From positions 1,187,501 to 1,251,500 of the forward strand of contig NZ_CP046266.1 in the NCBI RefSeq assembly GCF_009720625.1: a stretch of 64,000 bases of DNA. The letters are read 5' to 3'. The stretch comes from Metabacillus sediminilitoris (GTDB lineage Bacteria; Bacillota; Bacilli; Bacillales; Bacillaceae). How positions within the stretch are numbered: position 1 is the first letter of the stretch; each line of letters begins with the position of its first letter. Below the pieces are notes generated by a model. It saw only the letters and a program-made list of their open reading frames with translations. It ran no database searches and was not told where the DNA came from. Position numbers and translations under genes: made by a program. This document shows positions 8,689 through 17,340 of this stretch, piece by piece.

Positions 8689-10126
8689 AAACAAATACGA
8701 ACGTATTGGAAAAGAAATTGTTAACGTCATTGGTGAGGATAATATAGAGTCATATGTTCATTGTGCAACAAGATTGCGATTTTCGGTTAAAGATCGCGAG
8801 AAGATTGATGATGAAGCAATTGAAAAGATTGATGAAGTTAAAGGTGTGTTTTTTAATGCAGGGCAATACCAGGTTATATTAGGAACTGGTACTGTTAATA
8901 AGGTTTACTCAGCTTTAAGAGGTGACCAACCTGACCGAGAGGATGTGCAAGTGAAGAAGGGTGAATCTTCTTCTAAAAACGAAAAGGGAATAAGAAAGGC
9001 TGTACGTACGTTGGCCGATATCTTTATCCCGATTATCCCAATTATTGGGGCAACGGGTTTATTCCTTGGTTTAAAGGGTGTGTTATTTAGTGATGCACTA
9101 TTAAGCTTAATGGGTATGAACATTGATGATATTCCTAGTTATCTAGTCACTCTTATATCTGTTCTGACAGATACTGCTTTTGCCTTCTTGCCAGCATTAA
9201 TTTGTTGGTCAGCATTTAGAAATTTCGGCGGTATGCCTATTATTGGTTTTGTCCTTGGGTTAATGCTTGTTTCCCCAGCCCTTCCAAATGCTTATGCGGT
9301 AGCAGATATCAATAGTGGGGTAGAACCGATTATGGCTTTCGGATTCATACCGGTTGTTGGTTACCAAGGTAGTGTATTAACGGCTCTCGTTGTTGGGATT
9401 CTGGGAGCAAAACTTGAGAAGAAGTTACGAGTTGTTATGCCGAATGCATTAGATTTAATTTTTACACCTTTCTTTGTTTTATTATGTATGATGATTACAG
9501 GTTTGCTCATTTTAGGGCCTTTATTGCATTTTGTGGAAGCGGGATTAATAACGGTTGTTACACAACTTATTGATGCTCCTCTTGGTATTGGAGGATTGTT
9601 AATTGGTTTTATCTATCCGTTAGCCGTTATGACGGGAATGCATCACCTGTTTATTATGATTGAAACAACATTGCTTGCAAATACAGGGTTTAATCCGCTT
9701 ATTACGTTATGTGCGATGTATGGTTTTGCAAATGCAGGTACTTGTTTGGCGATTACAATTAAAGCGAAAAAAAGTACGGTAAAGGTTATGGGGGCAAGTG
9801 CAACTGCTACACAATTACTTGGTGTTAGTGAACCTGCGCTGTTTGGTGTCGTGATGAGGTACAGTATGAATCCACTTTATGTGATGATTGCTTGCTCGGC
9901 AGTTGGAGGCGCAATTCTATCCTTATTAAACATTCAAGCGAATTCATATGGGTTGGCCGTAGTGCTGTCTCCTTTAATGTACATTTATGAGTGGAATCAG
10001 CTCCTTGCTTATCTAGTGGTTTCTATTTTGATCTTTGCTGCCGCACTTATCATCACTTACTTATTTGCAGTTCCAAAAGAAGTGATGATAGAAGATCAAG
10101 AAGAGAAAATAAGCAATGTGAGCTAA
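8681..10126 (+). CDS. PTS EIIBC permease, alpha-glucoside/sucrose/trehalose type
   Basis: A 481-residue PTS transporter of the glucose superfamily. The N-terminal EIIB domain carries the phosphorylation site Cys28 in YVHCATRLRFSV. The EIIC membrane domain starts near residue 105 (LADIFIPIIPIIGATGLFLG) and contains the conserved substrate-region motif GMHHLFIMIE. No EIIA domain is fused, so phosphate must come from a IIA-Glc protein encoded elsewhere. The gene starts inside the end of the GH13 gene, indicating translational coupling. The substrate is probably an alpha-disaccharide; sucrose, trehalose and maltose are all possible. The LacI repressor and cre site upstream suggest specific induction plus glucose repression. 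Confidence 0.88.
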   Translation: MSENKYERIGKEIVNVIGEDNIESYVHCATRLRFSVKDREKIDDEAIEKIDEVKGVFFNAGQYQVILGTGTVNKVYSALRGDQPDREDVQVKKGESSSKNEKGIRKAVRTLADIFIPIIPIIGATGLFLGLKGVLFSDALLSLMGMNIDDIPSYLVTLISVLTDTAFAFLPALICWSAFRNFGGMPIIGFVLGLMLVSPALPNAYAVADINSGVEPIMAFGFIPVVGYQGSVLTALVVGILGAKLEKKLRVVMPNALDLIFTPFFVLLCMMITGLLILGPLLHFVEAGLITVVTQLIDAPLGIGGLLIGFIYPLAVMTGMHHLFIMIETTLLANTGFNPLITLCAMYGFANAGTCLAITIKAKKSTVKVMGASATATQLLGVSEPALFGVVMRYSMNPLYVMIACSAVGGAILSLLNIQANSYGLAVVLSPLMYIYEWNQLLAYLVVSILIFAAALIITYLFAVPKEVMIEDQEEKISNVS

Positions 10127-10372
10127 TAGTTAATTCATTGTTATCGAGATTATAGTTTTATCCATATTAACATGATTCTATTATAATAGTTTGAACAAAA
10201 AGATTGGTCGGGTGAAGGAATAAAGATAATATTGTAGTGTAGTGTCGATTGGTTTGTCACCGACGGTCAGCATTATTCCTATGAAGAAATAGCTGCTTAT
10301 TACGTGTTAGCAAATCAACCGTTCAAACGAATATGAAACGAGCTGAAAACAAAATAATGCAGCGATAATTCG
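10127..10372. other. Debris after the PTS gene
   Basis: No intact gene. One frame near 10262-10330 reads HYSYEEIAAYYVLANQPFKR before stopping. It looks like part of a real protein, but the family is not recognised. Confidence 0.4.
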
Positions 10373-10408
10373 AGAGCCTTTTCTGTTTAGCTTGAAAAGG
10401 CTCTTTTT
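10373..10408 (+). terminator. Strong terminator
   Basis: GAGCCTTTTC pairs with GAAAAGGCTC over a ten-base loop and is followed by TTTTTG. It may serve the glucosidase-PTS operon or a lost gene. Confidence 0.75.
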
Positions 10409-10483
10409 GTCATACGGTTGCACCCGTAGATAGGTAAAATCACTTAAGATTTTCTATAGCAGTTTTTATTTCGTCAAGTTAAA

Positions 10484-10882
10484 TTGACCATTTCTGTTAA
10501 ACAATTCGGATGCATGCCTTCATCTGGTGTTTTCGACGGAGTTCAGTCACTCATGACCGAGATTCACCCTGAAGCGATTTTTCTTCCAATTGAAACAATG
10601 GGAGATGGGGTAATTAACGTTTATAGCAGAATACAAATGATGTTGTTTAAGGCTAAACAAGCTGCCTAGAAAGAATTTGATGAAGCTTTAGCTAAAAAGG
10701 GCTTTTCCGTAGAGCAGCTTCAGAATAACAATTTCAGCCGTTCGCCCATAACGGAACCTTTGAAAGTAAGCAAACATACTGTTGCTTGTACATCAGCAAA
10801 CGTCGTTTATCATTTTCACGAGATTCCAAACAGGTTTTCTTTTCGCCGAATAAAGAAAAAGAAGCATAACGCATTAGATTAA
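10484..10882 (+). pseudogene. C-terminal fragment of a CoA-dehydratase activase-related protein
   Basis: The fragment opens with TISVKQFGCMPSSGVFDGVQ and runs through HPEAIFLPIETMGDGVINVYSRIQMMLFKAKQAA. This is the C-terminal signature of the large activase / 2-hydroxyacyl-CoA dehydratase-related proteins (BadF/HgdC-type with DUF2229). An in-frame TAG at about 10667 interrupts it. The same frame then stays open (KEFDEALAKKGFSVEQL, later NNNFSRSPITEPLKVSK) to the TAA at 10880. More than 1,000 upstream residues expected for the family are missing. It is a truncated, nonsense-mutated remnant. Confidence 0.8.
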
Positions 10883-10946
10883 ATAGGATAGTTAAAGGTA
10901 CTGCATCATTTCAGAATTTTTGTACGCTAATAAAATTCAGCCTAAA

Positions 10947-10983
10947 AAAAGTCGATTTCATATAAATAAATCGACTTTTTTAA
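10947..10983 (+). terminator. Terminator after the activase remnant
   Basis: AAAAAGTCGATTT pairs with AAATCGACTTTTT, giving a textbook hairpin with a T tail. From here to 11314 the sequence is AT-rich with no supported gene. Confidence 0.75.
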
Positions 10984-11314
10984 TTGTCTTATTCTTAACG
11001 CCATTCATTTGATTATTAACAGAAATCCCCAATAAATGATATCTCACTTTGTAACTTTGATATACTAACCTGCTTGTCTAACACACCTTGTATACGATCA
11101 ATGATTTGTATGGATTTTAATCAATTATTTTTTAAACTATTATCACCCTTATGTTATTTACTTGGTATATCTTTATTTAGATTTGTAGTTGTTTTCGAAA
11201 CCTATTAATTGGTTTTTTTAGAATATTACCCTGATTAACAGGTAAACTAAATTTGTTTATGGGGGTTTTAATACAATATTAATTTATAGCTAGTAGGTAC
11301 CCAAAAATAATGAG

Positions 11315-11345
11315 AATAGGGACTTTCTTAAGAAAGTCCCTATTG
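11315..11345 (-). terminator. Perfect palindrome, probable terminator
   Basis: A 30-base perfect palindrome with arms AATAGGGACTTTCTT and AAGAAAGTCCCTATT. It lies 50 bases beyond the 3' end of the minus-strand gene and is followed on that strand by a TTATTTTT run. The plus-strand side has AAAAAA, so it may act in both directions. Confidence 0.6.
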
Positions 11346-11393
11346 AAAAAAACCTCTATTGATTATTATTGTTCTTATTAAGAATTTTAGGTG

Positions 11394-11654
11394 TTATATC
11401 TTCAGTAAATTCATTAGAAAATATACTTGGTTTTTTAATGGTATTCTCGTATTATTTCGAAGGTTGTTATATCCTTCTCGGATTTTTTGTACCCATCTTG
11501 TATTACGGCTTCCGATTACACCAAGTGTCGTTAAGCCAAGTAATGACCATAATATCATGCTACCGTTATTCGTTTTTTTATTTCCAAACATGTTAAAGAA
11601 ACGCTGATTACTTCTTCCTCTTATTAATGAAAAAAGAGTGTTAAAATTGTTCAT
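11394..11654 (-). CDS. Small basic membrane-associated hypothetical protein
   Basis: An 86-residue protein starting MNNFNTLFSL, chosen because AGGGGGAATCAG lies just before this ATG. A longer in-frame start 13 codons upstream has no ribosome site. The first 30 residues are rich in Arg and Asn (RGRSNQRFF), a single hydrophobic segment SMILWSLLGLTTLGVIG follows, and the tail is basic (RNTRWVQKIREGYNNLRNN). Small proteins of this layout, with one membrane span flanked by Arg/Asn-rich ends, occur in Bacillus genomes without known function. The family is not named here with confidence. Confidence 0.6.
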   Translation of the reverse strand: MNNFNTLFSLIRGRSNQRFFNMFGNKKTNNGSMILWSLLGLTTLGVIGSRNTRWVQKIREGYNNLRNNTRIPLKNQVYFLMNLLKI

Positions 11655-11779
11655 TCTGATTCCCCCTATTTGTTCTTGTTTTGAGACAATCATATTTTGT
11701 CTTTAATCCACAGATAATAGTGTTATATAAGGATAATTACTGAAAAAGCTCTAGTATCTATGTTGGGAGGTTTAAATCG

Positions 11780-12418
11780 ATGAGAAAAGGGTTAATTTTT
11801 GCGATAATATATGGTGTCATCCTCCTTACTGTCTATTATTATAGAGCTTTCTTATTTAGATGGTTAAATGACAGTGATTTTTCACAAATTCCTTTAATGT
11901 TCTTTCTGTCGGTAGTGTTAAGTGTGGTTCCAATTATTCCATTTTCAGTTTTTGCTGGAATGATGGGGGCAAAATATGGGATTTGGATTGGTAGTATGAT
12001 TAACTGGTTTGGCTCAGTGGGTGGTGCAATAATCTTTTTTGTTCTGGCACGTTATTTTTTTATTCATGAATTTGAACAATATGTAATTCGATATAAAGCT
12101 TTTAAAAATTTGAATGGTATTATTAATCGGAGTCCTTTTATTACCGTATTGCTCACCCGATTAATTTATGTTATTCCTCCTCTGGTAATTAACATCTATT
12201 CTGGGTTAAGCACTATGTCATTTAAAACATATTTTTTTTCAACCGCCATTGGTCAGGTTCCTGCAATGATCGTTTATGCCTATTTAGGAAATCAATTATT
12301 TACTTCTTTTCAAACATTCGTGCAAGTTCTTGCTTTATACATAGCTTTTATTCTAGTTGTTTTGTTTCTTTACCGAAGGTGGCTTAAAGGGAAAAAATCA
12401 AAGGTTGCACTAGAGTAA
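11780..12418 (+). CDS. TVP38/TMEM64 (VTT-domain) membrane protein
   Basis: A 212-residue integral membrane protein of the DedA/VTT superfamily. The conserved core is visible as PIIPFSVFAGMMGAKYGIWIGSMINWFGSVGGAIIFFVLARYF (about residues 53-95), and the later RSPFITVLLTRLIYVIPPLVINIYSGLS matches the second half of the domain. These proteins are linked to lipid scrambling and membrane homeostasis. GGAGG precedes the ATG. It is a single gene flanked by a minus-strand small gene and a dead resolvase. The C-terminus is a short basic tail. Family confidence is high, but no specific role can be given. Confidence 0.85.
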   Translation: MRKGLIFAIIYGVILLTVYYYRAFLFRWLNDSDFSQIPLMFFLSVVLSVVPIIPFSVFAGMMGAKYGIWIGSMINWFGSVGGAIIFFVLARYFFIHEFEQYVIRYKAFKNLNGIINRSPFITVLLTRLIYVIPPLVINIYSGLSTMSFKTYFFSTAIGQVPAMIVYAYLGNQLFTSFQTFVQVLALYIAFILVVLFLYRRWLKGKKSKVALE

Positions 12419-12644
12419 TAATATCAATGGATAGCGTTACTCAAGAGGAAAGTAGTGTATTTTTGCAGTAATTGATGATGCTTAGATATATACAGTAAAT
12501 TGAAATTTCACCACTTCTGGCCTGGGCCATATTATTGAACAAGAGATGGAATTATTAGAAAGTGAATCGAAGCTAAGGGTATTCCTTTCTTTATAGAGGG
12601 AGTCAGTTTAAGAAATAATTGTAACCAAAATAAAGGAGATTCAG

Positions 12645-13258
12645 ATGGACGTTTGAAAGTTTTGGATACATACGAGTCATCAAAATGAAGGACGACAACT
12701 TGAAGCTATGAAAAAAATGGGTGTAGACGAAAGAGACGTCTTCATGGATAAACAGAGTGGTAAAGATTTTGACCGAGTTCAGTATCAATTGCTCAAAAGA
12801 ATTATACGTAAAGGCGATGTGCTCTATATTCATTCCTTAGATCGATTTGGTCGAAATAAAAAAGGGATTTTGCAGGAGAGGAATGATATTACGAAGATAT
12901 CCAGGCAGACATTGTGGTAGTGGATATGCTTTTATTGGACACGACACAATACAAGGATTAGCTTAGGTATCTTTATTGCGGATCTTGTTTTACAGATTAT
13001 TTCTTGGATGGCACAAGAAGAACGAGATCGCATTCGGAAACGGTAGCGTGAAGGAATTGATATAGCTTTGCAAAATGGCGCAGCATTTGGTCGATCAAAA
13101 GTACAGGTTAAAGAAGAATTCAAAGAAGTCTATATGATCGTTGGAAAGCAGGAGAGATGACAGCCGTTAAAGCCATGGGCAAATTAGGTGTTAAAAAGAC
13201 AACTTTTTATAAGTTAGTTAAGGAATATGAAAAAGACTTTAAAAAGGTCAATATATAA
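12645..13258 (+). pseudogene. Degraded serine resolvase/invertase
   Basis: A resolvase can be followed across several frames. NEGRQLEAMKKMGVDERDVFMDKQSGKDF and then RKGDVLYIHSLDRFGRNKK make up the catalytic domain after its first strand. A shifted frame then gives LGIFIADLVLQIISWMAQEERDRIRKR, and after a stop REGIDIALQNGAAFGRSKVQVKEEF and the C-terminal helix-turn-helix end KKTTFYKLVKEYEKDF. The N-terminus around the catalytic Ser is scrambled (a stop lies in the first codons and the RVS-S motif is lost). The gene is inactive and was probably carried by a lost transposon or plasmid. Confidence 0.85.
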
Positions 13259-13282
13259 TAAAAGAAACCCTTCAATAAAAGA

Positions 13283-13312
13283 AGCATCTGCTTGCAAGCA
13301 GATGCTCTTTCA
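13283..13312 (+). terminator. Terminator after the resolvase remnant
   Basis: A 24-base perfect palindrome with arms AGCATCTGCTTG and CAAGCAGATGCT is followed by CTTT. Confidence 0.65.
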
Positions 13313-13431
13313 ATAAAAAGCGGAATACATTATTAGCTTTGGGATGAATAAATAGGGTGCATATCTTCAACAAACGGGCCAGATTGTTGAGTAACTCATT
13401 TTCAAATGGATATTTTAGAAGAGATTGTGAA

Positions 13432-13470
13432 GAAATGTACTTAAACTAAAGGGGCAGGTTAGTTGAAGTA
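13432..13470 (+). repeat. Empty copy of the IS110 target repeat
   Basis: TGTACTTAAACTAAAGGGGC followed by AGGTTAGTTGAAG matches both flanks of the occupied sites. The left half is like the flank of element C (TGTACTTAAA, 21627-21635), and the right half is like the flank of element B (CTAAAGGGGCAGGTTAGTT, from 17046). It appears to be an unoccupied target. Confidence 0.7.
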
Positions 13471-13492
13471 AAATTTTTCCCGAAATCATAGA

Positions 13493-13530
13493 AAAAAGCC
13501 GATTACCATAGTTAAAATCTGCTTTTTTCA
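13493..13530 (-). terminator. Bidirectional terminator
   Basis: AAAAAAGCCGATT pairs imperfectly with AATCTGCTTTTTT. It lies just beyond the 3' end of the minus-strand cupin remnant. Confidence 0.5.
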
Positions 13531-13541
13531 TAGTACTTCCA

Positions 13542-13832
13542 TTATAATTTATTAAACCATTCATCACTGACAGGATCTAACCATTCCGTTTCGCCCGGTG
13601 TCATAGCTAAGTGTGCAAACCAACTGTCTTTTGTCGCACCGTGCCAATGTTTTACATTTGGCGGAATGTTCACCACATCTCCCGTTTTGAGTAACCGAGA
13701 ATGGTTTTTCTTCTTCTTGATACCAACCCTCACCGCCGGTAACCAACAAAACTTGTCCGACTTTATGAGAATGCCAGTGTTACGAGCTCTTGGAGCAAAG
13801 GTTACATTTATTGCCGGCTTTTTTGTTATTCA
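13542..13832 (-). pseudogene. Frameshifted cupin-domain protein, N-terminally truncated
   Basis: Three frames together give a cupin. NVTFAPRAR is followed, after a shift, by HWHSHKVGQVLLVTGGEGWYQEEEKPFS. A second shift leads to RLLKTGDVVNIPPNVKHWHGATKDSWFAHLAM, ending TEWLDPVSDEWFNKL. The metal-binding histidines of both cupin motifs (HWHSH and KHWHG) are present, but the frames are broken twice. The N-terminus would lie where the IS110 tandem now begins. The DNA on the far side of the tandem does not continue the gene, so truncation may predate the insertion. Confidence 0.8.
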
Positions 13833-13961
13833 ACTACTATGAAAATTAAATTATGTAAGGAAGAAAAGAAGGCAATACTAAAGAAGACGCAGCTCATTCA
13901 TTTTTAAAAAAAGGAGAGCGCCTGATTCATAGGCAATTAAAAAGCTAATCTTTAGACTGGA

Positions 13962-15185
13962 TCAGGATGCTTCTGTTTCTGTCAGCGAAACGGTGTAGCC
14001 TAAGCTTTCAAGTCGTCGAAGCGAATGACGTACAATTGATTGTGCTCTTTGTTTATCAAAGTAGTCTTCACCTAAGTCTACATACATTTCTTTTCGTGTT
14101 AAAAGATAGTAACATATTCGCAATATGGCATGAGAGACAACAATAGCAGCGCGTTTTGTACCCTTGCGGGCAGCTGTACGTCGATACAATGCCCCAAGGT
14201 AGTTTTTAGATCCTCTTACTGAGTGAGCTGCTTCTTGTAAGGCTGATTTTAAATATTTATTCCCTTTCTTAGTTTTGGAAGATTTTCTTTTACCAGCACT
14301 TTCGTTTTGTCCTGGAACTAACCCTGCCCAAGAACACATATGAGCAGCGCTTGGAAATTGATTTTTAACATCAGTTCCAATCTCAGCTAGAATCTGTTCT
14401 GCCATACGGGTAGCGACACCTGGAATTGAATCTAAACGTTCAACGTCATCTTGATAAGAACTCATTCTTTCTGCAATTTCATTATCAAGCTTCTCGATTT
14501 GATCTGTAAGAAAATCAATGTGAGTGATAATTGTTTTAAGCATCATTCGCTGATGAGGGCTAATGTAGCCTCGTAATGCTAACTCTAGTTCCTCTTTTTT
14601 CTTTTTCAATGTTCTGCGAGCGAAGCTTGCGAGCTTTACGGGATCATCTTCTCCATCAGCAATCGCACGAAGCATCTCCATAGCGGAAACACCCTTAATT
14701 TGTGACACAACTGAACCCAGTTTAATGTTAGCACCTTCTAACACTTTTTGGATTCGATTTTGTTGTCTCGCCCGTTCTTGAATGATACTTCTACGGTATC
14801 GAACTAATTCTCGTAATTCTCTTTGATCTCGATTGGGAATATAGCTAGCTTTTATTAATCCATGACGAAGAAGCTTCGCAATCCACTCAGCATCATTTAC
14901 ATCAGTTTTCCGTCCAGGAACAGCTTTAATGTGTTGTGCATTGACTACTAAAAATTCAATTCCCTCACTTTCTAGTAAATTCACAATTGGCTTCCAGTAT
15001 ACGCTGGTGCTTTCCATGGCAACATGAGAACAATTGTGTTCCTTAATCCAGTCTAATAGTTTTAACAAAAACACGGTTTTCGTTGAAAAAGTTTGAATCT
15101 CCTTTCCTTCTGGTGTAAGAATACATGCGGTGATAGAGTCTTTATGAACGTCCATCCCACATGCTCGTTCAATGATTACATCCAT
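13962..15185 (-). CDS. IS110-family transposase, copy A
   Basis: A 407-residue transposase of the DEDD type. The RuvC-like N-terminal domain has Asp12 (CGMDVHKDS), Glu58 ([10 protein letters not shown]), Asp95 and Asp98 (GRKTDVNDAEW). A helical linker follows, and the C-terminal Tnp20 domain has [30 protein letters not shown] and the serine of QNESAGKRK that supplies the second catalytic residue in this family. It is full length and intact, with an AGAGAGG ribosome site before the ATG. The protein is identical to that of copy B. IS110 recombinases act together with a structured RNA encoded by the element. Confidence 0.95.
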   Translation of the reverse strand: MDVIIERACGMDVHKDSITACILTPEGKEIQTFSTKTVFLLKLLDWIKEHNCSHVAMESTSVYWKPIVNLLESEGIEFLVVNAQHIKAVPGRKTDVNDAEWIAKLLRHGLIKASYIPNRDQRELRELVRYRRSIIQERARQQNRIQKVLEGANIKLGSVVSQIKGVSAMEMLRAIADGEDDPVKLASFARRTLKKKKEELELALRGYISPHQRMMLKTIITHIDFLTDQIEKLDNEIAERMSSYQDDVERLDSIPGVATRMAEQILAEIGTDVKNQFPSAAHMCSWAGLVPGQNESAGKRKSSKTKKGNKYLKSALQEAAHSVRGSKNYLGALYRRTAARKGTKRAAIVVSHAILRICYYLLTRKEMYVDLGEDYFDKQRAQSIVRHSLRRLESLGYTVSLTETEAS

Positions 15186-15442
15186 TTTAATTTTCCTCTC
15201 TACGACATATTAGTGGAGGCTGGTGCAACAACCAGAACAGGGATTAATCTACTATGAGTGCTTCCGCAAGGGAGCAACAGTCAGTGGTGCACCGTGGTCG
15301 AAGGAGTCAGACTAAAGGGTGGGCTCTAACGCACCATAGTTTATCGACCTTCCTCTCCCAGCCGTAGAATCAGTATTGACGGTTCTAGACCATTTTCATT
15401 CTCTGTGGTGCAGCGCTGATTTTTGCGCTGCATGGGCGGCTA
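15186..15442 (-). ncRNA. Putative bridge (seeker) RNA region of IS110 copy A
   Basis: The non-coding leader is highly structured. A terminal hairpin (TGCAGCGC/GCGCTGCA, 15410-15432) is followed by a GGTGC/GCACC stem enclosing a loop with CTAAAGGG (15312-15319). Next come a GCTTCC/GGGAGC hairpin and a segment with CTACTATGA (15249-15257) beside a CTGGT/ACCAG hairpin. CTACTATGA is identical to the element's own end (CTACTATGA at 13834 and 15440), as expected of a donor guide. CTAAAGGG equals the right-flank target at 17046. RNA existence is inferred from IS110 biology and from covariation with element C. Confidence 0.75.
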
Positions 15443-15567
15443 CTATGAAAATTAAATTATGTAAGGAAGAAAAGAAGGCAATACTAAAGAAGACGCAGCT
15501 CATTCATTTTTAAAAAAAGGAGAGCGCCTGATTCATAGGCAATTAAAAAGCTAATCTTTAGACTGGA

Positions 15568-16791
15568 TCAGGATGCTTCTGTTTCTGTCAGCGAAACGGT
15601 GTAGCCTAAGCTTTCAAGTCGTCGAAGCGAATGACGTACAATTGATTGTGCTCTTTGTTTATCAAAGTAGTCTTCACCTAAGTCTACATACATTTCTTTT
15701 CGTGTTAAAAGATAGTAACATATTCGCAATATGGCATGAGAGACAACAATAGCAGCGCGTTTTGTACCCTTGCGGGCAGCTGTACGTCGATACAATGCCC
15801 CAAGGTAGTTTTTAGATCCTCTTACTGAGTGAGCTGCTTCTTGTAAGGCTGATTTTAAATATTTATTCCCTTTCTTAGTTTTGGAAGATTTTCTTTTACC
15901 AGCACTTTCGTTTTGTCCTGGAACTAACCCTGCCCAAGAACACATATGAGCAGCGCTTGGAAATTGATTTTTAACATCAGTTCCAATCTCAGCTAGAATC
16001 TGTTCTGCCATACGGGTAGCGACACCTGGAATTGAATCTAAACGTTCAACGTCATCTTGATAAGAACTCATTCTTTCTGCAATTTCATTATCAAGCTTCT
16101 CGATTTGATCTGTAAGAAAATCAATGTGAGTGATAATTGTTTTAAGCATCATTCGCTGATGAGGGCTAATGTAGCCTCGTAATGCTAACTCTAGTTCCTC
16201 TTTTTTCTTTTTCAATGTTCTGCGAGCGAAGCTTGCGAGCTTTACGGGATCATCTTCTCCATCAGCAATCGCACGAAGCATCTCCATAGCGGAAACACCC
16301 TTAATTTGTGACACAACTGAACCCAGTTTAATGTTAGCACCTTCTAACACTTTTTGGATTCGATTTTGTTGTCTCGCCCGTTCTTGAATGATACTTCTAC
16401 GGTATCGAACTAATTCTCGTAATTCTCTTTGATCTCGATTGGGAATATAGCTAGCTTTTATTAATCCATGACGAAGAAGCTTCGCAATCCACTCAGCATC
16501 ATTTACATCAGTTTTCCGTCCAGGAACAGCTTTAATGTGTTGTGCATTGACTACTAAAAATTCAATTCCCTCACTTTCTAGTAAATTCACAATTGGCTTC
16601 CAGTATACGCTGGTGCTTTCCATGGCAACATGAGAACAATTGTGTTCCTTAATCCAGTCTAATAGTTTTAACAAAAACACGGTTTTCGTTGAAAAAGTTT
16701 GAATCTCCTTTCCTTCTGGTGTAAGAATACATGCGGTGATAGAGTCTTTATGAACGTCCATCCCACATGCTCGTTCAATGATTACATCCAT
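15568..16791 (-). CDS. IS110-family transposase, copy B
   Basis: The 407-residue product is residue-for-residue identical to copy A, including the DEDD residues Asp12, Glu58, Asp95 and Asp98 and the C-terminal QNESAGKRK serine motif. Unlike A, whose leader abuts B, this copy has a leader that abuts native DNA. Transcription entering A from B's end could make A more active than a single copy, since upstream of A's leader lies the end of B rather than random DNA. That expression effect is inference. Confidence 0.95.
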   Translation of the reverse strand: MDVIIERACGMDVHKDSITACILTPEGKEIQTFSTKTVFLLKLLDWIKEHNCSHVAMESTSVYWKPIVNLLESEGIEFLVVNAQHIKAVPGRKTDVNDAEWIAKLLRHGLIKASYIPNRDQRELRELVRYRRSIIQERARQQNRIQKVLEGANIKLGSVVSQIKGVSAMEMLRAIADGEDDPVKLASFARRTLKKKKEELELALRGYISPHQRMMLKTIITHIDFLTDQIEKLDNEIAERMSSYQDDVERLDSIPGVATRMAEQILAEIGTDVKNQFPSAAHMCSWAGLVPGQNESAGKRKSSKTKKGNKYLKSALQEAAHSVRGSKNYLGALYRRTAARKGTKRAAIVVSHAILRICYYLLTRKEMYVDLGEDYFDKQRAQSIVRHSLRRLESLGYTVSLTETEAS

Positions 16792-17048
16792 TTTAATTTT
16801 CCTCTCTACGACATATTAGTGGAGGCTGGTGCAACAACCAGAACAGGGATTAATCTACTATGAGTGCTTCCGCAAGGGAGCAACAGTCAGTGGTGCACCG
16901 TGGTCGAAGGAGTCAGACTAAAGGGTGGGCTCTAACGCACCATAGTTTATCGACCTTCCTCTCCCAGCCGTAGAATCAGTATTGACGGTTCTAGACCATT
17001 TTCATTCTCTGTGGTGCAGCGCTGATTTTTGCGCTGCATGGGCGGCTA
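16792..17048 (-). ncRNA. Putative bridge RNA region of IS110 copy B
   Basis: Same sequence as the copy A leader. The donor-like CTACTATGA is at 16855-16863 and the target-like CTAAAGGG at 16918-16925. The latter equals the first eight bases of the actual right flank (CTAAAGGG, 17046-17053). On the other target side the transcript segment UUCGACCA can pair with the left-flank TAGTTGAA (minus-strand sense) with one wobble and one mismatch. Confidence 0.75.
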
Positions 17049-17340
17049 AAGGGGCAGGTTAGTTTAAGAAGGATTTCAAATCTTACTCATTGAATAAACT
17101 AATTGAAACAAACCACATAGCTTGTTCGGGGGGATAGGTTTTGTCGGAAATTGAATCAGCATTATCTATTAGTTTGAGGTAACGGGACAGGGTAACAGAA
17201 GATAAGAGTTGGAAAAAAATATTAATCCCTCCTGCGTAACAGCATGTTTTTAAACTGTCTACACAAAAGGGATTATATGAATTAATTAATTAACTGAGTT
17301 TGAGAAAGAGTATTCAAAAAAGTTCAGTAGGTCTCTTGGT
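17049..17340. other. Stretch between IS110 B and the DUF218 gene
   Basis: It begins with the right half of the target repeat. TAATCCCT (17222-17229) and AGGGATTA (17268-17275) could form a long-looped terminator for the minus-strand gene, followed on that strand by a TTTTTTT run. No gene is supported. Confidence 0.35.

Larger units (their letters stand above)
13834..15442 (-). mobile_element. IS110-family element A (type 1), first unit of a tandem pair
   Basis: The unit is bounded by CTA on both sides and repeats exactly as unit B with a period of 1,606 bases. It holds one transposase gene and a 254-base non-coding region before it, with no long terminal inverted repeats, as expected for the IS110 group. 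The left flank is ...TTATTCAA-CTA. On the right it runs directly into unit B through a shared CTA, so the joint is the head-to-tail end junction that a circular intermediate would carry. Confidence 0.88.
15440..17048 (-). mobile_element. IS110-family element B (type 1), second unit of the tandem
   Basis: This is an apparently exact copy of unit A. Its left CTA is shared with A, and its right CTA (17046-17048) leads into AAAGGGGCAGGTTAGTT-type flank, the same repeat that is found empty at 13446. High identity implies very recent tandem formation. Confidence 0.88.
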
